From the NCBI RefSeq assembly GCF_016097555.1, contig NC_054712.1:54912172-54976171 (forward strand): a stretch of DNA of 64,000 bases, written 5' to 3'. Below are positions 25,501-32,888 of the stretch, one piece after another (within the stretch, counting starts at the first letter, position 1; each line of letters begins with the position of its first letter). Source of the stretch: Gigantopelta aegis. Its lineage: Eukaryota > Mollusca > Gastropoda > Neomphalida > Peltospiridae. The notes below the pieces were generated by a model that did no database searches, was not told the origin of the DNA, and was given only the letters and a program-made list of their open reading frames with translations. A program made the position numbers and the translations under genes.

Positions 25501-28500
25501 GCTCCCTGTAATCTCAATATTAATACTCGATGTGGTACCATCTTTAATGGCTCCCTGTAATCTCAATATTAATACTCGATGTGGTACCATCTTTAATGGC
25601 TCCCTGTAATCTCAATATTAATACTCGATGTGGTACCATCTTTAATGGCTCCCTGTAATCTCAATATTAATACTCGATGTGGTACCATCTTTAATGGCTC
25701 CCTGTAATCTCAATATTAATACTCGATGTGGTACCATCTTTAATGGCTCCCTGTAATCTCAATATTAATACTCGATGTGGTACCATCTTTAATGGCTCCC
25801 TGTAATCTCAATATTAATACTCGATGTGGTACCATCTTTAATGGCTCCCTGTAATCTCAATATTAATACTCGATGTGGTACCATCTTTAATGGCTCCCTG
25901 TAATCTCAATATTAATACTCGATGTGGTACCATCTTTAATGGCTCCCTGTAATCTCAATATTAATACTCGATGTGGTACCATCTTTAATGGCTCCCTGTA
26001 ATCTCAATATTAATACTCGATGTGGTACCATCTTTAATGGCTCCCTGTAATCTCAATATTAATACTCGATGTGGTACCATCTTTAATGGCTCCCTGTAAT
26101 CTCAATATTAATACTCGATGTGGTACCATCTTTAATGGCTCCCTGCTCAATATTAATACCTGTAATCTCAATATTAATACTCGATGTGGTACCATCTTTA
26201 ATGGCTCCCTGTAATCTCAATATTAATACTCGATGTGGTACCATCTTTAATGGCTCCCTGTAATCTCAATATTAATACTCGATGTGGTACCATCTTTAAT
26301 GGCTCCCTGTAATCTCAATATTAATACTCGATGTGGTACCATCTTTAATGGCTCCCTGTAATCTCAATATTAATACTCGATGTGGTACCATCTTTAATGG
26401 CTCCCTGTAATCTCAATATTAATACTCGATGTGGTACCATCTTTAATGGCTCCCTGTAATCTCAATATTAATACTCGATGTGGTACCATCTTTAATGGCT
26501 CCCTGTAATCTCAATATTAATACTCGATGTGGTACCATCTTTAATGGCTCCCTGTAATCTCAATATTAATACTCGATGTGGTACCATCTTTAATGGCTCC
26601 CTGTAATCTCAATATTAATACTCGATGTGGTACCATCTTTAATGGCTCCCTGTAATCTCAATATTAATACTCGATGTGGTACCATCTTTAATGGCTCCCT
26701 GTAATCTCAATATTAATACTCGATGTGGTACCATCTTTAATGGCTCCCTGTAATCTCAATATTAATACTCGATGTGGTACCATCTTTAATGGCTCCCTGT
26801 AATCTCAATATTAATACTCGATGTGGTACCATCTTTAATGGCTCCCTGTAATCTCAATATTAATACTCGATGTGGTACCATCTTTAATGGCTCCCTGTAA
26901 TCTCAATATTAATACCCGATGTGGTACCATCTTTAATGGCTCCCTGTAATCTCAATATTAATACTCGATATGGTACTATCTTTAATGGCTCCCTATAATC
27001 TAAGTTGGGGAAACAATTAATCACCGCCTTCATTTGTTTTTCATGGCGAGGTCTCAGTAATTGCTGTTTCTTGCAGGTGATACTTGCACAGTGTGCGACC
27101 TATCTAGCGAGGGCCCCTAAGTCTATAGAGGTGTACGCGGCGTACAGTAAAGCCAAGGCCGCCATCAAGAACCACGAAGGACCTCTTCCAACGGTTCCAC
27201 TTCATCTGAGAAATGCTCCAACCACGTTAATGAAAAATTTAGGTACCATCCTTTATGACCATCATACATTTGTAGTTTATATTTCGTTTCCAACTTCATG
27301 CTTAGGATATTGATGAAACTGCTTCAAGTGGCATTCATTCATTCATTCATTCATTCATTCATTCATTCATTTATTCATTAATTTTTCTCATATATCACCC
27401 TCTGCCCAGTGTTCTCGCTGGGTGAAAATTAAAGGAGGGCGGCCGCTCGGCACCACACCCTTCAAAAAAACACCAAAAAACCCCCACTAATAAACGAAAA
27501 GCAAAAAAAAAAAAAAAAGGGGGAGGGGGGAGTAGTTTGGTTACCATATTGTTGTGTGTTGATAGACTTTGAGAAAAGACATACTCCTTATTTTGCCTAC
27601 AAAAAAGTGCAAAGGGGTTTATAAAAAGACTCGTCTTTTAATTGAACCGAAGATGATATCGGTCTGACATTCACGGGCAGTTCCGGTTTTGCTGGATCGA
27701 TCAAAGTTTTAATATTATTTTTAATAAAGATTTCAAGATATACGAAAAACAATAAAGATGTTTGTAAAGTGATCTCCTAATGTCAGATACATTTTTGTTA
27801 TTTCTATCTTCATCGAATGAATCAATCGCTGTGATAAAATATTATCATCAACTGATAAAAAGTTTAGTTTTTGTAAAGACAGTGTATATATTATTTGGCA
27901 CTCAAGATAAATGTTTTAATGATAAACACTACCACTTCCGTTGTTTTTATAAGCGTTCATATCCCCTCAAAATGAAAAGTTTACAATATTTTATAAAGAA
28001 CTGCTGAATAAACAGAATAACAGAAAGTAAAAATCATCAGTTTCAACCAATTATATCTGCAACTGAGGACAAAATATCAAACGATAGTGGAAACAAAAGA
28101 CAGAATGACCGTTCTGATCACGTGACAAATTTGGCGCCAAATAAGAGGGTTTTTTTTCAATCGGAGATTGCCGAATCCGTAAAAAATAAAATGTTTTCAT
28201 TGCTTACATAAAATATAACTTTTATTGTGTCTATCAAACATACAAATGGATACAGATATTGGACAAAATAGAGGCTCTTAAAAAATATTGTTAAATTACG
28301 TAAATGTTTCGTCAATTGCTTTTTCGTACTCAACGCAGCTTGTTTCCTTTGATGTCCAGTGTGCAGACTGATCGTTGTTTTTTGTGTAAAAAAAAGTGCA
28401 TTTGGAAATAGCAGAGATAAGTGCTGAAAAATAAAGGAGGGCGCTCAAAAATAAAGGAGGGCGGGGAACATGAAAGGAGGGCAGCAAAATGGAATAGGGG

Positions 28501-29482
28501 GGCTGGGCGCCTCTGCTTAAATGGAGCAGCGAGAACACTGCTCTGCCTGTCATTCTCATTATCTTAATATAAAAAACTTTCCAATTCATTCATTCATTCA
28601 TTCATTCATTTTAACTTATTTCCGTGCTTAAATCCAATGAATCAGTGGACCCATTGGGCCGTTTCTCATTCCAGCTAGCACTCCATAACTGGTGTAACAA
28701 AGGCCGTGGTATGTGCTATCTTGTCTGTGGGTTGGTGCATATAAAAGATCCCTTGCTGCTAATCAAAAAGAGTAGCCCATGAAGTGGCAACAGCGGCTTT
28801 CTTCTCGTGTGTGGTATTTAATACGTCAAATACCATATAACTGTAAATAAAAATGTGCTAATGCATTCTTTCTTTCTTTTATATCCAATGAAGGTTTATG
28901 CACACTGTCCTAGACACACACCTTAGTTATCTAGGCTGTCTGTCTAGGTCAGTGGGTTAATGGTTGACCATTGGTTAGTTAGTTACAACTCACTCTGGGT
29001 CAGAGCTAGTATGAGGAATATACACGATAAACTCAATACCTACCAGTCGCATAGCTTAACCAACTGACATTACTGGAATATTTAATCTGTAATTGGCTGG
29101 GGCAGGATGTATATGAAGGGGAGAGGTATGATGGTTCATAGTATCAATCCCCATCAATGGAACTGTTTTACAACTCATCCCGTTTAGTGCTCCAAAACTG
29201 GACAATCAAAGGCTATGGTGTGTACCATCCTATATGAGAAAGTACACATAAAAAATCTCTTACTGCTGTTTGCTAGGAGTAACCTATGTGGTGGCAGCAG
29301 GTTTCCCATGTCATCATGAATTGTTGGCATTTAGAATGGCCTCGTATAATTTGCTAATATGCTGTTATTTGATTTTCAATGCAGGTTATGGTAAAGGTTA
29401 CAAGTACAACCCAGAATTCTCCGAACCCGTGGAACAGGAGTATTTGCCAGACTGTTTGAGAGGAACAGACTTCTTCAAGTAG
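6957..29482 (+). CDS. WRNIP1: WRNIP1: UBZ-finger AAA+ ATPase, complete gene, 8 coding exons
   Basis: WRNIP1 is a nuclear AAA+ ATPase of the RarA/MgsA/Mgs1 family. It binds ubiquitin and acts at stalled replication forks with WRN, RAD18 and polymerase delta. Coding exons are 6957-7544, 8353-8547, 9382-9632, 13120-13346, 14549-14704, 14922-15001, 27077-27242 and 29385-29482. They sum to 1,761 nt, or 586 residues plus TAG; the human protein is somewhat longer (about 660). Residues 15-34 hold a C2HC UBZ4 finger (CPVC...HVNEC). The Walker A motif GPPGCGKTT begins at residue 190 and spans the exon 1/2 junction. Walker B FLDEIH is at about 249-254, sensor 1 GATTENPSF at 277-285, and SRCRV at 293-297. 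The C-terminal RarA-type oligomerisation region includes [29 protein letters not shown] and [18 protein letters not shown]. An acidic stretch of D/E residues ends exon 3. ATG 6975 is an alternative start six codons downstream. No key catalytic residue is missing. Intron 6 (12,075 bp) carries a giant satellite. Confidence 0.96.
7758..7985. mobile_element. SINE-head foldback (two inverted H1-like heads)
   Basis: The left arm 7758-7868 contains GGGTGGGACGAAGCCCAGTG and GGTTGGTCTAGGATCAA. The right arm 7869-7985 is its inverse (TTGATCCTAGACCAACC, CACTGGGTTTTGTCCCACC). The centre is CCAGTCA...TGACTGG, and the outer ends TTTGCCCCCAAATAAG / CTTATTTTAGGGCAAA are also inverted. It could fold into a hairpin of about 110 bp in WRNIP1 intron 1. 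Confidence 0.7.
7986..8352. other. Remainder of WRNIP1 intron 1
   Basis: It is AT-rich with a low-complexity CCCA/AAAC tract at 8126-8180. I see no further feature before the exon 2 acceptor. Confidence 0.5.
8353..8547 (+). CDS. WRNIP1: WRNIP1 exon 2: Walker B
   Basis: The exon is 195 nt and phase 0. It opens with [10 protein letters not shown], completing the P-loop, carries the QLSATTSG segment, and ends with [13 protein letters not shown]. Acceptor is TTTTAG and donor is CAG|GTACAG. Confidence 0.95.
8548..9381. other. WRNIP1 intron 2, no recognisable element
   Basis: It is 834 bp of AT-rich sequence with no SINE core, inverted repeat or coding motif that I can see. Confidence 0.5.
9382..9632 (+). 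CDS. WRNIP1: WRNIP1 exon 3: sensor 1 and arginine-finger region
   Basis: It encodes [20 protein letters not shown] and onward through [13 protein letters not shown], then an acidic linker ([14 protein letters not shown]). Acceptor is TTCCAG; donor is AG|GTTCAT, phase 2. Confidence 0.95.
9698..10003 (-). mobile_element. SINE (H1+T2), reverse orientation
   Basis: The reverse complement reads a decayed H1 head (GCCCAGTGGTACAGAGG, B-box region GGATCGATCCCCGTC), the central domain and the T2 tail ending GTGTCGTTAAACTTTAACTT. Confidence 0.85.
10049..10447 (+). mobile_element. Full-length SINE (H2 and T2-like tail)
   Basis: Head CCGGTGGCGTCGTGGTTAGG, B box GGGTTCGGATCCCAG, central domain and tail as in the copy at 4738. 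The 13-bp target-site duplication TACAGTGAAACCC is at 10036-10048 and 10448-10460. Confidence 0.92.
10645..10740 (+). mobile_element. SINE central-domain fragment
   Basis: A lone central domain, GGTTGTGGTATGTGCTATCC and TATAAAAGATCC, with no head or tail. Confidence 0.6.
11002..11280 (+). pseudogene. Degenerate THAP-type zinc-finger ORF (92 codons)
   Basis: It begins [20 protein letters not shown] then FYGFPKD, matching the C-x4-C and FP(K/R)D features of THAP DNA-binding domains, which are frequent in P-element- and hAT-related transposons. The second zinc pair, expected as a CSxHF-like block, reads LVSAYL, so both the Cys and the His are gone. The downstream part is the segment shared with the inverted arm. 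It is probably a dead transposon-derived fragment in a WRNIP1 intron. The THAP call rests on motif spacing only. Confidence 0.5.
12394..12576 (-). pseudogene. P2X7-like protein N-terminal remnant (60 codons)
   Basis: On the minus strand it begins [20 protein letters not shown], followed by an acidic Ser/Asp/Glu stretch ([16 protein letters not shown]). The PYQYEPLVNE-like start with an acidic linker resembles N-termini of the multicopy P2X-purinoceptor-7-like cysteine proteins of molluscs and cnidarians. The Cys-rich WCxCG region expected next is absent; the frame runs into the inverted shared segment and stops. I infer a truncated copy. Confidence 0.45.
12850..12957 (+). mobile_element. SINE T2 tail fragment
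   Basis: TGTTTGACATCCAATAGCCG and GTGTACTCTAGTGGTGTCGG with AACAAAACAAAC mark the T2 tail. No head or central domain is present. Confidence 0.7.
13120..13346 (+). CDS. WRNIP1: WRNIP1 exon 4: AAA+ lid region
   Basis: It completes a split Ser codon, then encodes [32 protein letters not shown] and a tail ending SHVPYDRTG. The acceptor TTCCAG follows an AT-rich tract. Donor is G|GTTTGT, phase 1. Confidence 0.94.
13712..13957 (-). mobile_element. SINE fragment (T2-like tail and central domain), reverse
   Basis: The reverse complement matches the 3' two-thirds of the SINE at 10049, broken off at the GCACCGACCAGTGATCCATA block. It lies in WRNIP1 intron 4. Confidence 0.8.
13958..14548. other. WRNIP1 intron 4 remainder
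   Basis: It is largely featureless. A short palindrome GGTCACCAGGGGTGACC with GTCGCC/GGCGAC flanks lies at about 14390-14432 and may belong to a dispersed repeat. Confidence 0.4.
14549..14704 (+). CDS. WRNIP1: WRNIP1 exon 5
   Basis: It encodes [20 protein letters not shown], then [20 protein letters not shown] and [11 protein letters not shown], the conserved RarA C-terminal helices. Acceptor is TTACAG and donor is G|GTAAGT. Confidence 0.95.
14922..15001 (+). CDS. WRNIP1: WRNIP1 exon 6
   Basis: The 80-nt exon encodes [20 protein letters not shown] and GMPECE. Acceptor is TTGTAG and donor is GAG|GTAACA. It precedes the 12-kb satellite-bearing intron. Confidence 0.95.
15238..15330 (+). mobile_element. 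SINE central-domain fragment
   Basis: AAAGGCTGTGGTATGTGCTG and GTGCATACAAAAGATC mark a short decayed copy in WRNIP1 intron 6. Confidence 0.55.
15509..16287. mobile_element. Inverted-repeat element in WRNIP1 intron 6
   Basis: The left arm 15509-15574 (AATGAGCGTCTTAGCT...CGTCAGGGTCC) is inverted at 16216-16287 (GGGACCCTGACG...AGCTAAGACACTCATT). Between them, AGCTCTGTACAGGACRTTCC recurs about 205 bp apart (about 15657 and 15862). No coding region is seen. It is probably a non-autonomous foldback-type transposon. Confidence 0.5.
16365..16752 (+). mobile_element. Full-length SINE (H2+T1)
   Basis: Head CGGCCTCGGTGGCGTCGTGG, B box GGGTTCGGATCCCAG, central domain and T1 tail with (TTTC)n are present. 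The 12-bp target-site duplication CTAAGCATTTGT is at 16353-16364 and 16753-16764. Confidence 0.92.
16765..17673. other. AT-rich intron sequence before the satellite
   Basis: This is 0.9 kb of AT-rich WRNIP1 intron 6 in which I see no repeat core, RNA gene or coding motif. Confidence 0.45.
17674..18002. repeat. 47-bp tandem repeat, 7 copies
   Basis: Copies start at 17674, 17721, 17768, 17815, 17862, 17909 and 17956. Each opens AAATATTAATACAGACTAAT and closes near ACACAAGTAGT, with a few substitutions. It abuts the 49-bp array and shares the core AAATATTAATAC with it. Confidence 0.95.
18003..27003. repeat. 49-bp satellite array, about 183 copies (9 kb), in WRNIP1 intron 6
   Basis: Strict 49-bp periodicity is seen throughout. 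Landmarks per unit are ATATTAATACTCGATG, GTGGTACCATCTTTAATGG and CTCCCTGTAATCTCA. Units are nearly identical internally, while the first and last are degenerate (GGTACTATC in both). Interruptions occur at about 23097 (TCTCA duplication), 23250 (TATGGTCTCA insertion) and 26144 (17-bp shuffled insertion). Each unit contains palindromes GGTACC and ATTAAT. Every frame is closed by stops, so it is not coding. It is transcribed as part of the WRNIP1 pre-mRNA if the gene is active. Confidence 0.98.
27077..27242 (+). CDS. WRNIP1: WRNIP1 exon 7
   Basis: It encodes [20 protein letters not shown], then [20 protein letters not shown] and [16 protein letters not shown]. Acceptor TTGCAG lies only 73 bp after the end of the 49-bp satellite. 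Donor is G|GTACCATC. Confidence 0.95.
27331..27378 (+). repeat. (ATTC)n microsatellite
   Basis: About 12 tetramers lie just before the hAT-like element; a second ATTC tract lies after it (28580-28612). Such tracts also end a SINE tail at 39450, so these may be SINE tails. Confidence 0.85.
27417..28540. mobile_element. hAT-like non-autonomous DNA transposon, 1.12 kb
   Basis: The ends CAGTGTTCTCGCTG and CAGCGAGAACACTG are perfect 14-bp inverted repeats. CTCTGCC flanks both sides (27410-27416 and 28541-28547), 7 bp of an expected 8-bp hAT duplication. Inside are AAAGGAGGGCGG-type repeats near both ends. Open frames (75-97 codons) show no transposase motif. It lies in WRNIP1 intron 7. Confidence 0.75.
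28640..28880 (+). mobile_element. SINE fragment (central domain and T1 tail)
   Basis: GGACCCATTGGGCCGTTTCT, GGCCGTGGTATGTGCTATC, AAAGATCCCTTGCTGCTAAT and a T-rich (TTTC) tail are present. The tRNA-like head is lost. Confidence 0.8.
28885..29075 (-). mobile_element. Second SINE family (family C), reverse fragment
   Basis: Its inverse resembles the copy at 44075: the CTCAGGGTGAGTT-like spacer, the ACTAACCACTGACC block and TGTGTGTCTAGGACAGTGTG can all be aligned by eye. Confidence 0.5.
29095..29330 (+). mobile_element. Decayed SINE (H1-like)
   Basis: GGTTCATAGTATCAATCCCC resembles the B-box area. AAAGGCTATGGTGTGTACCA and the GTAACCTATGTGGTGGCAGC block follow the SINE order. It ends about 60 bp before WRNIP1 exon 8. 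Confidence 0.5.
29385..29482 (+). CDS. WRNIP1: WRNIP1 exon 8 (terminal)
   Basis: It encodes [20 protein letters not shown] then [11 protein letters not shown] and the stop TAG (29480-29482). Satellite-like sequence begins within a few bases of the stop. Confidence 0.95.
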
Positions 29483-29485
29483 TTA

Positions 29486-30935
29486 ATACACAAAAACTAC
29501 TTCTCTATTAACTGTGGGATACAATACACCAAAACCCTGTTCTCTATAACCGTGGTACACCATACACAAAACCCTGTTCTCTATAACCGTGGTACACAAT
29601 ACACGAAACCCTGTTCTCTATAGCCATGGTACACAATACACAAAACCCTGTTCTCTATAGCCGTGGTACACCATACACAAAACCCTGTTCTCTATAACCG
29701 TGGTACACAATACACAAAACCCTGTTCTCTATAGCCATGGTACACAATACACAAAACCCTGTTCTCTATAACCGTGGTACACAATACACAAAACCCTGTT
29801 CTCTATAGCCATGGTACACAATACACAAAACCCTGTTCTCTATAGCCGTGGTACACCATACACAAAACCCTGTTCTCTATAGCCGTGGTACACCATACAC
29901 AAAAGCCAGTTCTCTATAACTGGTACACAATACACAAAACCCTGTTCTCTATAGTCGTGGTACACAATACACAAAACCCTGTTCTCTATAGCCGTGGTAC
30001 ACCATACACAAAACCCTGTTCTCTATAGCCGTGGTACACCATACACAAAACCCTGTTCTCTATAGCCGTGGTACACCATACACAAAAGCCAGTTCTCTAT
30101 AACTGGTACAAAATACACAAAACCCTGTTCTCTATAACCGTGGTACACCATACACAAAACCCTGTTCTCTATAACCATGGTACACACTACACAAAACCCT
30201 GTTCTCTATAACCGTGGAACACCATACACAAAACCCTGTTCTCTATAACCGTGGTACACCATACACAAAACCCTGTTCTCTATAACTGGTACACAATACA
30301 CAAAACCCTGTTCGGTACACCATACACAAAACCCTGTTCTCTATAACCGTGGTACACCATACACAAAACCCTGTTCTCTATAACCGTGGTACACACTACA
30401 CAAAACCCTGTTCTCTATAACCGTGGTACACACTACACAAAACCCTGTTCTCTATAACCATGGTACACACTACACAAAACCCTGTTCTCTATAGCCGTGG
30501 TACACCATACACAAAAGCCAGTTCTCTATAACTGGTACACAATACACAAAACCCTGTTCTCTATAACCGTGGTACACCATACACAAAACCCTGTTCTCTA
30601 TAACCATGGTACACACTACACAAAACCCTGTTCTCTATAACCGTGGAACACCATACACAAAACCCTGTTCTCTATAACCATGGTACACCATACACAAAAC
30701 CCTGTTCTCTATAACTGGTACACAATACACAAAACCCTGTTCGGTACACCATACACAAAACCCTGTTCTCTATAACCGTGGTACACCATACACAAAACCC
30801 TGTTCTCTATAACCGTGGTACACACTACACAAAACCCTGTTCTCTATAACCGTGGTACACACTACACAAAACCCTGTTCTCTATAACCATGGTACACACT
30901 ACACAAAACCCTGTTCTCTATAGCCGTGGTAGCTG
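29486..30935. repeat. 37-bp satellite, about 38 copies, starting at the WRNIP1 stop
   Basis: The period is 37 bp, with units GTGGTACACCATACACAAAA then CCCTGTTCTCTATAACC. Variants include ACC/ATG and GCC changes, a shortened unit (AAAGCCAGTTCTCTATAACT at 29904, 30087 and 30516) and a deletion unit (CCCTGTTCGGTACACC at 30311 and 30740). The last two pairs are each exactly 429 bp apart, showing a higher-order duplication. No AATAAA occurs between the stop and 31200. Confidence 0.95.
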
Positions 30936-31756
30936 ACCCATAACTGCTTTAAAGGGGGAGGGCAAATTAAGTCATCCCAGCAAATTAAGTCATACAAACA
31001 CTTGATTGCTTTTATTGTAGTTTTGTTCAAATGAAGCAGTGTCACTGTGTTTGTGATAAGGGAGAAGAGGAATCCATTATAGAGATCATATGGGTCGTGA
31101 ACATCCTGGAAAGTCCTGGGATGATCAGATGTCATTTTCCGGCTTGGAAAGTCTTACAACCGAACATTAATGTTGTTTGTTAATTAATTCCCCCCCCCCC
31201 AATAAAATAAGCATTGTAATGCTGTTAGATTCTGTTGATATCAACATAAAAAAATCATATAAAAAGGCATGGAAAGTCCTTTAATTTGGTCCAGATAAAG
31301 AGTAAATGTTGCCAGTGCCTTGAGTCCCAAACATTAAATTAAAGATTGTTTGTCACAGTGAAGTGCAATTTTTAAATGACTAGAGTTGATGCCTTGGACA
31401 TCCTGTGTTCTTTTCTTGATCTCTTAATCAGTGAATACACCTTGGTCATCAATCAGAGATGTAAAAACCTCCAGATGTTTTTGGAAGTATGGATTTTAGA
31501 ACTGATCCTTGTTCTTTGGTGATAAACTCGCTTCAATTCCCTTACTTTTCAAGACCCTGCAAAGTTTTCTATAATTTTTGTCCCATGTAATTTTCCTATC
31601 TGATAAAGCTATATAAAGAGCTAGATGTGCTAGACACTAAAGTCGAATGTGGTCCCAAATAAATAGTGCTGTATGTATTATATAGATTTCATGTATGATC
31701 ATTAAGCTGATGGAAAGAAATAAGCACCAACAGAGATTTAAATCCCTACAAGCATA
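30936..31756. other. Gene-free flank after the 37-bp satellite
   Basis: CAAATTAAGTCAT is repeated at 30963-30993, and a poly-C run with AATAAA occurs at 31201-31206. That hexamer is the first canonical poly(A) signal downstream of WRNIP1. Otherwise I see nothing. Confidence 0.4.
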
Positions 31757-31936
31757 CATGGCCGTAGCTAGGATTTTTTGTTGGGGGAGGGGGGGGAGGC
31801 AACTGAGTAGTTAATAGTCTAAAAGTCCTTAAACGGTTAAAAATAATTTTCTTTTAAGTTTCTATAATTTTTTCTGGATTTTTTTACTGGACAACTGCCC
31901 CCTTGCCCCCCCTCCACTCCGCTAGCTACGGCCCTG
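31757..31936. mobile_element. Small G/C-rich-ended MITE (180 bp) with 5-bp TSD
   Basis: The ends CATGGCCGTAGCTAGGA and CTAGCTACGGCCCTG are inverted repeats, and GCATA flanks both sides (31752-31756 and 31937-31941). Next to the ends are a G run and a C run. The interior, ACTGAGTAGTTAATAGTCTA, recurs near 38698 and inverted near 52790. Confidence 0.75.
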
Positions 31937-32888
31937 GCATAGAAAAAGTTGTGGTATGGGGCTGAATGTCAGTAGTGTTGAATTGACTGCCAGTAATAGA
32001 GTCAACTTACGACTTTTGTTTGATCAACTTACCATTTGTGTGATCCCTTGGTACTCTCCATCAGGATATATTGTGATCACTTGTGAAGCATTCATGTGAG
32101 CTGGTGACATTTACAACATTTGTATATTAGTGAGAAAATGTGTGTGTGGTGTGTGTGTGTTGTATGTGCTGAGGCTTATAGATACAATTATAAAATTATT
32201 TTTTCCAGTGCAGATCATAGTGCCCGTACTACATGTAGGTGGTTATGGGAAAGAAATATTGATAAATTGGACACTGCATTCCATGTACTTTGACATAACT
32301 TCAAACAGAAGTTCACTGTTGTATCTATTTAAAAAAGTTTAAAATGTATCCATTAATTTATTTCAGTCCCTGATTTACATGACAGACAACTCATGCTGAG
32401 GACAAAACATGAGTCGCGGACAGCACCAGTACATGACATAATTATTAGATTTTAAATAAACTTTCATATTCATATATGTAAACTATACAAAACATGTAAA
32501 CAAAACAAGACAAATAATACCACTATGGTTTATAAATGTAATAATGAAAAACTGTTATGGTTTCTGTCAATCTAAGTTATAGAAGAGGGATTAAATACGG
32601 GAATCAAGATAATAAGTATAAATAAATAAATAAATAAACCAATAATAATAATAATTTAAAAAAAATTAAAAAGTAGAAACAAAACACAAAAGACACACAC
32701 ACACACACGCTTACTAACTCGCATAGGTAATTTTACCCTTCGTACCTTCTGGCAGAAAGCTTGCATGGGTATGTTAATGTTAGCAGCTGTGACATAATTA
32801 TACATGGTCACCGATTACACATAAGCTGTAATTTTGTGTTAATACAAAGCGAACGAAGGACCGTGTATTCGTACACAATGTAGTTTCT
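31937..32888. other. Intergenic sequence with simple repeats
   Basis: It holds a TG tract (32137-32160), (AAAT)n at about 32619-32637 and (CA)n at 32694-32708. No gene or mobile-element core is seen. Confidence 0.4.

Noticed and set aside
17674..27003. CRISPR array
   Set aside because: The repeats are head to tail with no unique spacers, no cas genes occur, and the genome is animal. The 49-bp unit is a satellite.
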